Shown: piece after piece, positions 8,370-16,273 of the stretch
Numbering within the stretch: the stretch's first letter is position 1
How the letters are laid out: the number at the start of each line of letters is the position of its first letter
Source: an uncultured Clostridia bacterium
GTDB taxonomy: Bacteria > Bacillota > Clostridia > Oscillospirales > Ruminococcaceae
DNA length: 64,000 nt
Direction: 5' to 3'
Assembly: GCA_947389015.1 (NCBI GenBank)
Contig: CANDVA010000002.1
Coordinates: 149,511 to 213,510, forward strand
Made by a program: the position numbers and the translations under genes
The notes under the pieces: model-generated
Told to the model about the DNA's origin: nothing
What the model saw: the letters and a program-made list of their open reading frames with translations, nothing else
The model's database searches: none

Positions 8370-8547
8370 ATGGGGCAGGTTTTGAATACATTTCGATCTA
8401 CATAGCGGCAATTTCTTACACAGTCCCTACTTCCATTTACCGGGAGCGGCGCGGGTTAATATATATTCGCAATGTTAATTATCCTCTCTCCTCTTTCCGC
8501 AGCGCTCCGAATAATTTCTCCCCGAGAATATCGGGGAGTTCTTTTTT
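8370..8547 (+). ncRNA. Small RNA of about 180 nt, 6S-like candidate
   Basis: A consensus promoter and a strong intrinsic terminator bracket 180 bases with no convincing ORF, so a stable RNA is likely. Its middle (about 8440-8490) can fold into a hairpin with A/U-rich arms, and the GC-rich GGGAGCG / CGCTCC segments on either side can pair below it, giving an extended rod. Length, free-standing unit and an AGTCCCT stretch resembling part of B. subtilis 6S-1 suggest 6S RNA, which binds sigma-A RNA polymerase. The assignment is tentative; SRP RNA and tmRNA signatures are absent. Confidence 0.45.
8518..8547 (+). terminator. Terminator of the small RNA
   Basis: CTCCCCGA-GAATA-TCGGGGAG followed by TTCTTTTTT. 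Confidence 0.9.
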
Positions 8548-8549
8548 AT

Positions 8550-8577
8550 GAAAAGCCGCTTACGTTAATAAGCGGCT
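8550..8577 (-). terminator. Terminator of yebC
   Basis: AGCCGCTTA and its complement around six bases; on the minus strand the stem is followed by TTTT. It lies just past the yebC stop. Confidence 0.75.
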
Positions 8578-8583
8578 GGATTT

Positions 8584-9333
8584 TTATTCATCATCGCTCT
8601 CGGGAGCGTCCCAGTTGTGCCATACGTTTTGTACGTCGTCGTTGTCCTCCATAGCCTCAAGCAGCAAACCCATTTTCTTGAGCTGATCCTCATCGGTGAG
8701 GGCAGTATAAGTACTCGGAACCTGCTCCGCCTGCGCCGATACGACCTCGTAACCGCGCTTTGTAAGCTCCGCCGCAACGTTCCCGACCTCGTTGGGATCT
8801 GTGGTGATCTCCACGCAGCCATCCTCAAAGCTGAAATCGTCCGCGCCGCTCTCGAGAATATCCTCCATAGCTTTGTCCTCGTCGATATCGCCGTCCTCGT
8901 TGTTCAGTACGATAATTCCCTTGAGCGAGAACATAAAGCTTACACAGCCCGCCGTCCCCAAATTGCCGCCGAATTTATCGAAATAATGACGTATCTCACC
9001 CGCGGTACGGTTTCTGTTATCGGTAAGACAATCGACGATAACGGCAACTCCTCCGGGACCGTAGCCCTCGTAAACGCAGTTCTCGTAGTCGTTCTTCTCC
9101 GAGCCGCCCGCCGCCTTTTTCAGCAGACGGTCGATGTTATCGTTGGGGATATTGTTGGACTTAGCTTTCTGCACAAGCGTCGCAAGGCGCGAATTGTTTG
9201 CGGGGTCAGCCGAGCCCGTTTCCTTGATACAAACAAGTATCTCGCGGCTGATCTTGGTAAAAACCTTAGCGCGCGCGCCGTCCTTTTCACCCTTTTTGCG
9301 CTTGATAGTGCTCCATTTTGAATGTCCTGACAT
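8584..9333 (-). CDS. yebC: YebC/PmpR-family protein
   Basis: A 249-residue member of the YebC/TACO1 family. The diagnostic N-terminus MSGHSKWSTIKRKKG is intact, followed by the conserved KVFTKISREI segment and the YEGYGPGGVAVIVDCLTDN core. Members have been described as transcription regulators and more recently as helpers of ribosomes stalled on proline stretches. Length is normal. GGAGAAAG precedes the ATG. It stands alone between two terminators and the YitT-family gene. Confidence 0.95.
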   Translation of the reverse strand: MSGHSKWSTIKRKKGEKDGARAKVFTKISREILVCIKETGSADPANNSRLATLVQKAKSNNIPNDNIDRLLKKAAGGSEKNDYENCVYEGYGPGGVAVIVDCLTDNRNRTAGEIRHYFDKFGGNLGTAGCVSFMFSLKGIIVLNNEDGDIDEDKAMEDILESGADDFSFEDGCVEITTDPNEVGNVAAELTKRGYEVVSAQAEQVPSTYTALTDEDQLKKMGLLLEAMEDNDDVQNVWHNWDAPESDDE

Positions 9334-9396
9334 AATCTTTCTCCTTTACGTTAATTCGATTTATTTACCTTTAACGCTAAAAATAGCGAATATTAA

Positions 9397-10272
9397 CTAA
9401 TTCAGCTTTGTAAAGCCCTCTCCGTAGACCTCGCCCGCCGTCGTCGTGACAACAAACGCTTTCGGGTCTATCTCCTTTATGATACGCTTTACCTTTGAAT
9501 ACGCGCTTCGGTGGACTGCCGTAGCTATGACCTGCCGTTCCTCGCCGCTGTACGCGCCCTCGCCCTTTAACAGCGTAACGCCGCGCTCCTGCTCGATAAG
9601 CTTGTGCGCGATCTCCGTCGGGCAGTGCGAGAATATCAGCAAGAAACGACTCTCCTGACTGCCGTACACCAGCACATCAATGAACTTCGACTGAACAAAT
9701 ATCGCCACGACCGCGAACAGCACGACGTTGATATCCCTGTAAACCGCCAGTCCGAGCAGCACCACAATACCGTCCAGAGCCGCCTGTATGCCACCGAGCT
9801 TAAGATCGGGCAGGAATCGGTTGATTATCTTCGTGATTATATCCGTACCGCCTGACGTACCCTCGCGCTGATAGGTAAGTCCCATTCCCGCGCCCATAAG
9901 CGCACCCCCGAATATCGCCGCCATTATGCCGTTTCTGTTCTCGGCGCTGTAAATAGGTACAAACGCCTCCGCCAAGTCGGTCGCGATGGTTATTGCCGCG
10001 ACGGATATCAGCGTTTTCACCATAGTAGCCTTGTTCAACAGAAAAAAACCCGCGATGATAAGCGGAACGTTCAGCAGCATTATCAGCGTACCGACCTGCC
10101 AGTCCGTCAGTCCCGAAATGATGATTGCAACGCCCGTAGCGCCGCCCGGAGCTATATTGTTCGGGGATATAAAGCAGTGAACTCCCAGCGAGTAGACTGC
10201 CGCTCCGAGCAGTATCACCGCAATATCAAACGCCCACCGCAGAACGGTATTTTTTCTTGAATTTTTGACCAT
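9397..10272 (-). CDS. YitT-family membrane protein
   Basis: A 291-residue integral membrane protein of the YitT family. Five to six hydrophobic helices (about residues 13-200) form the membrane part, with the conserved GGATGVAIIISGL and GTSGGTDIITKIINR motifs, followed by a soluble DUF2179 domain (about 215-285, containing GEGAYSGEERQVIATAVHR). Its substrate is unknown. GGAGGACGC precedes the ATG. It is the last gene of the rplU-obg-mrnC cluster, 21 bases after mrnC. Confidence 0.9.
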   Translation of the reverse strand: MVKNSRKNTVLRWAFDIAVILLGAAVYSLGVHCFISPNNIAPGGATGVAIIISGLTDWQVGTLIMLLNVPLIIAGFFLLNKATMVKTLISVAAITIATDLAEAFVPIYSAENRNGIMAAIFGGALMGAGMGLTYQREGTSGGTDIITKIINRFLPDLKLGGIQAALDGIVVLLGLAVYRDINVVLFAVVAIFVQSKFIDVLVYGSQESRFLLIFSHCPTEIAHKLIEQERGVTLLKGEGAYSGEERQVIATAVHRSAYSKVKRIIKEIDPKAFVVTTTAGEVYGEGFTKLN

Positions 10273-10293
10273 AGCGTCCTCCGCGAAACAAAT

Positions 10294-10704
10294 TTAATCG
10301 CTGTCTATAGGAAGCGCAACGCAGATCGTATTGAACAGCTCCGCGGCGCGCTCGTCCTGCCCGCTCAGAGCAAGATATCCGAACAGCGCCTCAAGCGCCG
10401 TAGCCCGGCGATATTCGGACGGCTTAGCGCTTTTAGGCACGGAGATACCGCCCGCGTTGCGTCCGCGCCGCAGGATATCCGCCTCACGCTCGCTGAGGAG
10501 CGGTTCAATAACGCCGACCGCCTCGGACTGATAGCTCGCGCGGACGCGCTCAACAACCAGCTCGTGCAGCCTGCCCGCGTTGGTCTGATGCTGCCTGACA
10601 ACCCGCTCGCGCACCAAGACCTCGTACACGCTGTCGCCGTAAAACGCCAGAATGTTAGGGCTGAACGCCGCCGCTTCCTTTTCGGTCAGTTTCTCAAACG
10701 TCAT
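10294..10704 (-). CDS. mrnC: Mini-ribonuclease III
   Basis: A 136-residue RNase III catalytic domain without the dsRNA-binding domain, as in Firmicutes MrnC, which matures 23S rRNA. The signature LAFYGDSVYEVLVRERV carries the metal-binding Asp, and the second acidic site is in ATALEALFGYLAL. The ATG at 10704 is chosen because GGAGAAG lies directly before it; the open frame extends further upstream without support. It follows the 231-aa hypothetical gene by two bases, so the two are translated together. Confidence 0.93.
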   Translation of the reverse strand: MTFEKLTEKEAAAFSPNILAFYGDSVYEVLVRERVVRQHQTNAGRLHELVVERVRASYQSEAVGVIEPLLSEREADILRRGRNAGGISVPKSAKPSEYRRATALEALFGYLALSGQDERAAELFNTICVALPIDSD

Positions 10705-10705
10705 C

Positions 10706-11401
10706 TTACTTCTCCAGAATGTAGTAAACGTAGCTGTATTCCTCACTGTGCAAGTCAAACATATACATTTCCTTGTTGATTTCGCCTATGCCCGCCGACA
10801 TTTCGTTATCCGCCGCTCCCTCGTACTTTTTGACGAGCTCGCTCATAGGACGGTACAAACCGTTAGTCCAGTCGGTTTTCGGCGCAATGTAAAAGTCGCG
10901 TATCTTGAAGTGCTGCTCCCTTGCAAATCTCAAGACCGCATCCAGAGGCACGAGTCTGCCGAAGCGATGCTCAACATAGCTTCGCGTATCGGGTGACGGG
11001 TCGATAAGCCAGCAAAGCGTTCTGTACACGGCGACCGAGCCCTTTTTCAGGCTGCCGTACAAGCGCTCCAGCCGAAGCGGAACGCCGTCGGGCTCCGCGC
11101 CGCAGTTTAGCCACACGAATTCCCAGCCGCCCTCTTTTTCGGGCAGCTCGAACGCTCCGACAACACACGTTTCAAATCCGAGAGCCGCCGCGCTGTCGGC
11201 ACGGTGCCGCTCGTAAAACGCCGCAAGCGGCTTCACTCCCGTGTTTTCGGCAATGATACGCGGCGTAATACTCTCGTCGCCGACAAAAAGCGCATTTGCG
11301 CATTTGATCTCACCGCAAAGCTCCGTTACCTTTCGCGAGGTTTCCGCGCTGCCCGCCGTTGAGCGTTCCATTTCCCGAATTAAGTTGCCGATAAAACTCA
11401 T
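10706..11401 (-). CDS. Hypothetical protein, possible degenerate methyltransferase
   Basis: A 231-residue cytosolic protein that I cannot assign with confidence. The layout recalls class I SAM-dependent methyltransferases: a helix, then NALFVGDESITPRIIAENTG where motif I would sit, an acidic loop (YERHRADSAAALGFE), and a strand-rich second half (GSVAVYRTLCWL, IRDFYIAPKTDW). The glycine-rich SAM loop is not canonical, so activity is doubtful. GGAGGTGAC precedes the ATG at 11401. It sits between obg and mrnC, suggesting a link to rRNA or ribosome maturation. Confidence 0.55.
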   Translation of the reverse strand: MSFIGNLIREMERSTAGSAETSRKVTELCGEIKCANALFVGDESITPRIIAENTGVKPLAAFYERHRADSAAALGFETCVVGAFELPEKEGGWEFVWLNCGAEPDGVPLRLERLYGSLKKGSVAVYRTLCWLIDPSPDTRSYVEHRFGRLVPLDAVLRFAREQHFKIRDFYIAPKTDWTNGLYRPMSELVKKYEGAADNEMSAGIGEINKEMYMFDLHSEEYSYVYYILEK

Positions 11402-11445
11402 AGATGTCACCTCCGAGATCCCGCTCCGAGGAATTATTTCTTTAT

Positions 11446-12720
11446 TTAACGTACATAATTGAACTCAAAATCAAAGATGGAAACAAGGTCGTCGTCCTGT
11501 ATCCCCTGCCGCTCCAACTCGTCTATTATACCGCTTGAACGGAGAACGCGCTGAAAATACTGAAGGCTCTCGTAGTCCTCCATATTGACCGTGGACAAGA
11601 TTGGCGCGAGCCATTCCGCGTCGACGATAAACACTCCGTCCACCTTTTCAACCTTAAAGCTGTGCTTCTCCTCGTCGAGCTTCGCAAGCTCCTCCAAGGT
11701 CAGCGGAACAGCCTCATAGCGTTTCACGGGCGGCAGCGTATCAAGCTTTGACGTCACCGCGTCCATAAGCTTGTCCGTGCCCTCGGTAGTCGCCGCGGAT
11801 ATGCGGAAGAACTGCAAACCCTTATCGGTGATATACTTCTCGAACGCGGCGATCTGCTCGTCCGTCGCGAGGTCGCATTTGTTTGCAGCGACTATCTGCG
11901 GGCGCTCCGCAAGCTCCTCGGAGAAGCCGGCAAGCTCCGCGTTTATTTTCTCAAAGTCATCTGCGGGGTCGCGCCCCTCTATTCCCGAAACATCGACGAC
12001 GTGGACTATCAGGCGGCAGCGCTCGACGTGCCGCAGAAACTCGTGACCGAGACCCACACCCTCCGACGCGCCCTCAATAAGCCCGGGGATATCCGCCATT
12101 ACGAACGACTTTTCGCCGCGCTTTACAACGCCCAGTACGGGAGTAAGAGTGGTGAAGTGGTAGTTGGCGATCTTCGGCTTTGCCGCGCTCACCACGCTTA
12201 TCAAAGTGGATTTTCCGACATTCGGGAACCCTACAAGCCCAACGTCCGCCAATAGCTTCAATTCAAGCACCACATCAAACTTCTCCCCGGGAAATCCCGG
12301 CTTCGCGAAACGCGGTATCTGGCGTGTCGGCGTCGCGAAATGCACGTTGCCCTTGCCGCCCTTGCCGCCCTTTGCGACCACAATCGGCTCGTCGTCCGAA
12401 ATGTCCGCAAGTATGCGCCCCGTATGCGTGTCCTTGATTATCGTACCGCGCGGCACCTTGATAACCGTCGGCTCCATTGACCTGCCCGAGCAGCGTTTTG
12501 CGCCGCCGGGCTCGCCGTCGGGAGCAATATACTTTTTCTTGTAGCGGAAATCTATCAGCGTAGACAAACTGTCGTCCGCGACAAAAACGATATCCGAGCC
12601 CTTGCCGCCGTCTCCGCCGTCGGGACCGCCCGCGTTCACATATTTCTCGCGGTGAAACGACACCGCACCGTTGCCGCCATTGCCCGCTTTTATTGATATT
12701 TCAACCTTGTCGACAAACAT
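11446..12720 (-). CDS. obg: GTPase Obg/CgtA
   Basis: A 424-residue ribosome-assembly GTPase that acts on the 50S subunit. It has the glycine-rich Obg fold (residues 1-158, with GNGGNGAVSFHREKY), the G domain (G1 GFPNVGKST, G3 DIPGLIEGA, G4 NKCD) and a C-terminal OCT domain (about 345-424) found in Gram-positive Obg. It follows rpmA, the conserved order rplU-prp-rpmA-obg. GGAGGCGG precedes the ATG. Confidence 0.97.
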   Translation of the reverse strand: MFVDKVEISIKAGNGGNGAVSFHREKYVNAGGPDGGDGGKGSDIVFVADDSLSTLIDFRYKKKYIAPDGEPGGAKRCSGRSMEPTVIKVPRGTIIKDTHTGRILADISDDEPIVVAKGGKGGKGNVHFATPTRQIPRFAKPGFPGEKFDVVLELKLLADVGLVGFPNVGKSTLISVVSAAKPKIANYHFTTLTPVLGVVKRGEKSFVMADIPGLIEGASEGVGLGHEFLRHVERCRLIVHVVDVSGIEGRDPADDFEKINAELAGFSEELAERPQIVAANKCDLATDEQIAAFEKYITDKGLQFFRISAATTEGTDKLMDAVTSKLDTLPPVKRYEAVPLTLEELAKLDEEKHSFKVEKVDGVFIVDAEWLAPILSTVNMEDYESLQYFQRVLRSSGIIDELERQGIQDDDLVSIFDFEFNYVR

Positions 12721-12775
12721 TCCCGACCGCCTCCGTTCTATTATTCTCCCCTTGCCAACTCAAAAAATACACAAA

Positions 12776-12799
12776 TAAGCCGGACAGAGATCCGGCTTA
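12776..12799 (-). terminator. Hairpin between rpmA and obg
   Basis: TAAGCCGGA and its complement around six bases, followed on the minus strand by a loose T-rich stretch. It may attenuate readthrough from the ribosomal protein genes into obg. Confidence 0.5.
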
Positions 12800-12820
12800 G
12801 TGTGTACAAATGTACAGAGC

Positions 12821-13105
12821 TTAGTCAGCAGCGTAAACGCTGACCTGCTTTCTGTCGCGACCTACGCGCTCAAACTTAACCTTGCCGTCAACAAGAGCGA
12901 ACAGGGTATCATCGGAGCCTCTGCCAACATTGTTTCCGGGGTGAATGTGAGTGCCGCGCTGTCTTACAAGAATGTTGCCCGCAAGGACAAACTGTCCATC
13001 CGCGCGCTTAACGCCAAGTCTTTTGGACTCGGAGTCACGTCCGTTCTTGGTAGAACCCATTCCCTTTTTATGAGCGAAATACTGTAAACTGATCTTAATC
13101 ATCAT
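12821..13105 (-). CDS. rpmA: 50S ribosomal protein L27
   Basis: L27, whose N-terminal tail reaches the peptidyl-transferase centre. The body ([28 protein letters not shown]) is canonical. The product begins with the extension MIKISLQYF before AHKKG, matching the Firmicutes leader that Prp removes before L27 can function. Two adjacent ATG codons are possible; the second (13102) gives a nine-residue leader, the length known from S. aureus. AGGAGG lies just upstream. Confidence 0.97.
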   Translation of the reverse strand: MMIKISLQYFAHKKGMGSTKNGRDSESKRLGVKRADGQFVLAGNILVRQRGTHIHPGNNVGRGSDDTLFALVDGKVKFERVGRDRKQVSVYAAD

Positions 13106-13117
13106 TTTTTCCTCCTG

Positions 13118-13423
13118 TTAATCAATTTCAACCTTGACCTTGCTGTAATCCTCGGCAATTGCCGTCAAATGCTCGTAAAACGCCGCCAGCAGCTTTTCCG
13201 CCGAACTATCGCCGTTGATAAGCGTCAATGAGATAAGGTTATTCTCAACCACGACCTCGGCATTCGCGCCAAAGTTCTCCGTCACCGCATTGCACACAAG
13301 CATCGTGCACGAGCTGACAGCAGCACAGACGATATCATTCCCATCCGTGCCGTAGCCCGCGTGACCGCTTATCTCGAAGCCGCAGAACAAGCCGCTTTTC
13401 TTATGGAATACAGCTTTAAGCAT
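13118..13423 (-). CDS. prp: Ribosomal-processing cysteine protease Prp
   Basis: A 101-residue protein of the YsxB/Prp family that cleaves the leader from L27. The catalytic His is in ISGHAGYG and the catalytic Cys in DIVCAAVSSC. It lies between rplU and rpmA, the conserved position, and its ATG touches the last base of rplU. Confidence 0.95.
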   Translation of the reverse strand: MLKAVFHKKSGLFCGFEISGHAGYGTDGNDIVCAAVSSCTMLVCNAVTENFGANAEVVVENNLISLTLINGDSSAEKLLAAFYEHLTAIAEDYSKVKVEID

Positions 13424-13728
13424 TACGCGTTGATAGCCTCGATTCTTACCTGGCTGTACGGCTGTCTGTGACCCATTTTTCTCTTAACGTGCTTCTTGGG
13501 CTTGTAAGTGAAAACGGTGATCTTCTTAGCCTTGCCATTCTTCAAAAGCGTAGCCTTTACCGAAGCGCCGCTCACATAGGGAGCGCCGACAGTAACGCCG
13601 TCGTCCTTGCCGACCATGATTACCTTATCGAAGGTGATTTCGCCCTCGGCGTCGAGCTTCTCGATAAAGAGAACATCGCCCTCTTTAACCTGATACTGCT
13701 TTCCGCCTGTCTCAATTACTGCGTACAT
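13423..13728 (-). CDS. rplU: 50S ribosomal protein L21
   Basis: A 102-residue 23S rRNA-binding protein. The N-terminus [18 protein letters not shown] and the C-terminal [16 protein letters not shown] are diagnostic. The start at 13728 is preferred over an in-frame codon 15 bases upstream because of the family N-terminus and the preceding GAGGT. First gene of the operon, behind a perfect promoter. Confidence 0.97.
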   Translation of the reverse strand: MYAVIETGGKQYQVKEGDVLFIEKLDAEGEITFDKVIMVGKDDGVTVGAPYVSGASVKATLLKNGKAKKITVFTYKPKKHVKRKMGHRQPYSQVRIEAINA

Positions 13729-13811
13729 AGTTTCATACCTCATTTTATCAGACTCGCTGTGTTAAGGTGAGCGGGCTGTTCCCTCTGCTTAACGTACCCC
13801 ACACAAGCGGC
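13729..13811 (-). promoter_or_regulatory. 5' leader of rplU, possible L21 autoregulatory leader
   Basis: About 80 bases of untranslated leader between the promoter and L21, containing short complementary segments (GGGGTAC, CAGAGGGAACAGCCC). L21 leaders that bind the protein are known in Firmicutes. I see position and size consistent with one but cannot confirm the fold. Confidence 0.35.
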
Positions 13812-13817
13812 TTTATT

Positions 13818-13846
13818 ATTATATCACAACGCAATCCCGTTGTCAA
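13818..13846 (-). promoter_or_regulatory. Consensus promoter of the rplU operon
   Basis: Minus-strand -35 TTGACA (13841-13846), 17-base spacer, -10 TATAAT (13818-13823). Perfect sigma-A promoter, as expected for ribosomal protein genes. Confidence 0.9.
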
Positions 13847-14051
13847 GGGGTTTTCCGAATTTTAAGCCAAAAAACGATAAATTTTTTTGACGCCCGCAAA
13901 AAAGATAATTCATAATATGTGAATTAAAGTTATATTACTTCGTATGAAAATAATATTAAGTAATTTACTTAATATTTATAGTTATTATGTTCAATTGCAT
14001 AAAAGTTATTTTGTATAATATGTCGAAGTTGTAAAAAATCACAAAAAGTTG

Positions 14052-14080
14052 TTGACAAATCAACCTGTTTGCTGTATAAT
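14052..14080 (+). promoter_or_regulatory. Consensus promoter of an orphan sRNA
   Basis: -35 TTGACA (14052-14057), exact 17-base spacer, -10 TATAAT (14075-14080). Confidence 0.85.
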
Positions 14081-14085
14081 ATAAT

Positions 14086-14203
14086 CAAACAAAGGAAGCG
14101 GAATAACCTCCGTGTCGTTTGTTTGTTTAGTTGTCTCCTTTCTTTTGTTCTACACATAATTTATAATTTGATTTCCGAGCCTTACATAAGGCTCATTTTT
14201 TTT
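14086..14203 (+). ncRNA. Orphan structured small RNA
   Basis: About 120 bases between a perfect promoter and a strong terminator, with no credible start codon behind a ribosome binding site. Near the 5' end CAAACAAA can pair with TTTGTTTG across a 22-base loop that holds GGAAGCGG and CCTCCG, so it may hide or expose an anti-SD-like CCTCC. It does not match an RNA family I recognise. Confidence 0.55.
14177..14203 (+). terminator. Terminator of the orphan sRNA
   Basis: GAGCCTTA-CA-TAAGGCTC followed by ATTTTTTTT. Confidence 0.9.
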
Positions 14204-14289
14204 GATGTTTTTCACAAAAAGCTATGGAAAATTTCACAGTTCTATGTTATAATAATAAGGTATTGACTTTTTGTGACTATAAAATTAGA

Positions 14290-14530
14290 ATTTAGCGCTG
14301 TTAACCCATAGCGCTCTCCGCGCGAAGCACGGAATAAAAGTTTTTCGCCAAGCCTTTTTTAAAAAAGGCTTGCGGAGTGCTGAGGCAGCATCTCTGCACA
14401 GACTTGTACACGCCTTACGTGTTGTTACAATGCGCGGCTTTTTGCGTGTTTTGCGACGCAAAACCTAATTGCCATTAGGACAATTCGAGCAAAAAACGCT
14501 GAAAACTTTGGCGAAGCAGAAGTTTAGCGC
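14290..14530. other. Non-coding stretch rich in palindromes
   Basis: No gene seen. It holds a perfect 22-bp palindrome at 14350-14371 (AAGCCTTTTTT and its complement) and a hairpin GTTTTGCG-A-CGCAAAAC at 14448-14464. It adjoins the dispersed repeat copy at 14531-14713 and may belong to the same element. Confidence 0.5.
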
Positions 14531-14713
14531 ACCGCTGCAAAGCGGCGGAACAAAAATGGCGCTAAAAGGGCTTGGGGAAAAACAAGGACACCTGTGCCAC
14601 GTTTTTCCCCAAATCGGTGATTTTACCAACAGGCAAAATCGCCCATAAATCACTTTTTTCTGGCGGTGGCAGAAAAAAACAATCAGCGACCCAAACCATG
14701 CTTTGCTAAGATT
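14531..14713 (-). repeat. Dispersed hairpin repeat, copy A
   Basis: In reverse orientation this matches 19683-19850: both start ATCTTAGCAAAG, pass through TTTGGGTCGCTGATT and a chain of three hairpins, and reach TTTTTCCCCAAGCCCTTTTA. Arms of the second hairpin differ from copy B in a compensating way. Copy A has a longer third loop. No protein is encoded. Confidence 0.8.
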
Positions 14714-14755
14714 AATTCTTAATTTATGTCATCAACATAATTGGGAGGACGTAAA

Positions 14756-14959
14756 ATGGCTAAAAAGAAATCGGGTATCCCAGGACTGTCGTTCAGCTGG
14801 AAGCGTGCGCTAGGCATTACCGCGGCTAAGCAACGTTTCGCTCGGAAAACTGGTATCCCCACCACCAAAGCAGGTCTGGAACGCAAGATCGGCAGAGCGG
14901 TAATGGATATGCTCGATCCGACAAGCGGTTCCAAGAAAACCACTAAAAAGAAAAAGTAA
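14756..14959 (+). CDS. Small basic protein (67 aa), unknown function
   Basis: Starts at the ATG at 14756 behind GGGAGGAC. It is very basic: MAKKKSG at the front, KRALGITAAKQRFARKTGIPTTKAGLERKIG in the middle and SKKTTKKKK at the end, with no acidic or hydrophobic block apart from VMDMLDP. The composition suggests nucleic-acid binding. Similar small proteins occur, as far as I recall, in phage or integrative elements of Firmicutes, and this one abuts a dispersed repeat, but I cannot name a family. Confidence 0.65.
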   Translation: MAKKKSGIPGLSFSWKRALGITAAKQRFARKTGIPTTKAGLERKIGRAVMDMLDPTSGSKKTTKKKK

Positions 14960-14968
14960 GGACTGATA

Positions 14969-16273
14969 ATTATTTTTGAACAAAAACAAATTGGCAGCGG
15001 AGTTTATCTGTATAAATATACCGACAAGCGTTACAAAACAAATGAAATACAGGTAATGCTGTATACGGACTTCGACGAGCTTTCCCGCTCGGACAGCGCC
15101 GCGGCGGCATACATTCTTACAGACTGCTGCAAAAAATTCCCCACCTATTCCGAGCTATCAAAGCATCTGGCAAATCTGTACAGCGCGTCGCTTTATTCCA
15201 ACGTCAATTTTGCGTGGAGTGGTATGAGAGTCGCGGCGGTCAAGGCTAACGTCCTTGATAACGCATACGCGCTCAACGGAGAAAATCTCGAGGCGGAGAT
15301 GTGCGAAATACTCTGCGAGTGTCTGCTCTCCCCTAACACCAAAGACGGCGCGTTCGACGAGACCGCGACCGCAAATATGCGCGCGGAGATCATCGACGAT
15401 ATTGACAGCGTCATCAACGAGAAGTCGAGCTACGCCGCGCAGCGCGGCGCTATGACCGCATACAAGGGCGAGCCTATGGAAACGCCGCCCGTCGGCACTC
15501 ACGAGCAGGCGGAACGGATAACTCCCGAGACAGCGTACCGCGCTTACAGCAAAATGCTCGAGACCGCCCGCATACACATAGTCTGCTCGGGATCGAGCGA
15601 CTTCACCGATACGGAAAGAGTGTTCACCGAGGCGTTCTCAAAGCTTGAACGCGGTAAAATATGCGAACTGAAAAAAGTGCCCTCCAAGCTCAAGTCCGAG
15701 CCTGCCGTGTTTGCCGATACCATTCCAATGGAGCAGGCTATTCTCCGTATGTACTTCAAGGCTCCCGACTTTGATGATTTCCGCGCGGCGTTAATGCTGA
15801 GCGTTATCCTCGGCGGAATGACGACCTCTCGGTTTTTCCTGAATATCCGTGAAAAGCAATCGCTGTGCTATTACTGCGCCTGCACGGGAAACAGGATACT
15901 GCGCACTCTCACCGCATACGCGGGCGTTGAGCCACAGAATATCGAGCTGACAAAACAGGCTATACTCAACGAGCTGACCGATATACGCGAAAACGGAGTG
16001 ACCGACGAGGAGCTTGAAGCTGCAAAGCTTGATCTGTACAACCGCTATTCCTCGATGAGGGATAATCCCTCGGCAATGGTCGCGTGGTATCACGGACAGA
16101 TACTTGACGACGGGATACTTTCTCCTGAGGAGGAATGCAGAGAGATCGAAAAAGTGACCTCCGAAAGGATACGGGCAGCGGCAAGAGCGTACACGCTAGA
16201 TACAGTCTACACCCTCTGCTCTCCCCATCTTGACGGTACGACGGACAACAACGGAGAGGAGGCGGCGGAATGA
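14969..16273 (+). CDS. M16-family peptidase-like protein, non-AUG start likely
   Basis: An M16 (pitrilysin) family protein of about 430 residues lacking the HxxEH zinc motif, hence the probable non-catalytic partner of the next gene (like the B. subtilis pair YmfF/YmfH). The first ATG (15056) would cut off the first strand of the fold. The frame continues upstream with FEQKQIGSGVYLYKYTDKRY, typical of an M16 N-terminus, to AAGGA at 14958-14962 followed by ATT codons at 14969 and 14972. No ATG, GTG or TTG is in frame there, so initiation at AUU or AUA is the best explanation. It overlaps the next gene by four bases (ATGA). Confidence 0.75.
   Translation: MIFEQKQIGSGVYLYKYTDKRYKTNEIQVMLYTDFDELSRSDSAAAAYILTDCCKKFPTYSELSKHLANLYSASLYSNVNFAWSGMRVAAVKANVLDNAYALNGENLEAEMCEILCECLLSPNTKDGAFDETATANMRAEIIDDIDSVINEKSSYAAQRGAMTAYKGEPMETPPVGTHEQAERITPETAYRAYSKMLETARIHIVCSGSSDFTDTERVFTEAFSKLERGKICELKKVPSKLKSEPAVFADTIPMEQAILRMYFKAPDFDDFRAALMLSVILGGMTTSRFFLNIREKQSLCYYCACTGNRILRTLTAYAGVEPQNIELTKQAILNELTDIRENGVTDEELEAAKLDLYNRYSSMRDNPSAMVAWYHGQILDDGILSPEEECREIEKVTSERIRAAARAYTLDTVYTLCSPHLDGTTDNNGEEAAE

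Noticed and set aside
14465..14653. 62-aa frame in the intergenic repeat
   Set aside because: It reads through the hairpin repeat; the other copy at 19.7 kb does not conserve the frame.
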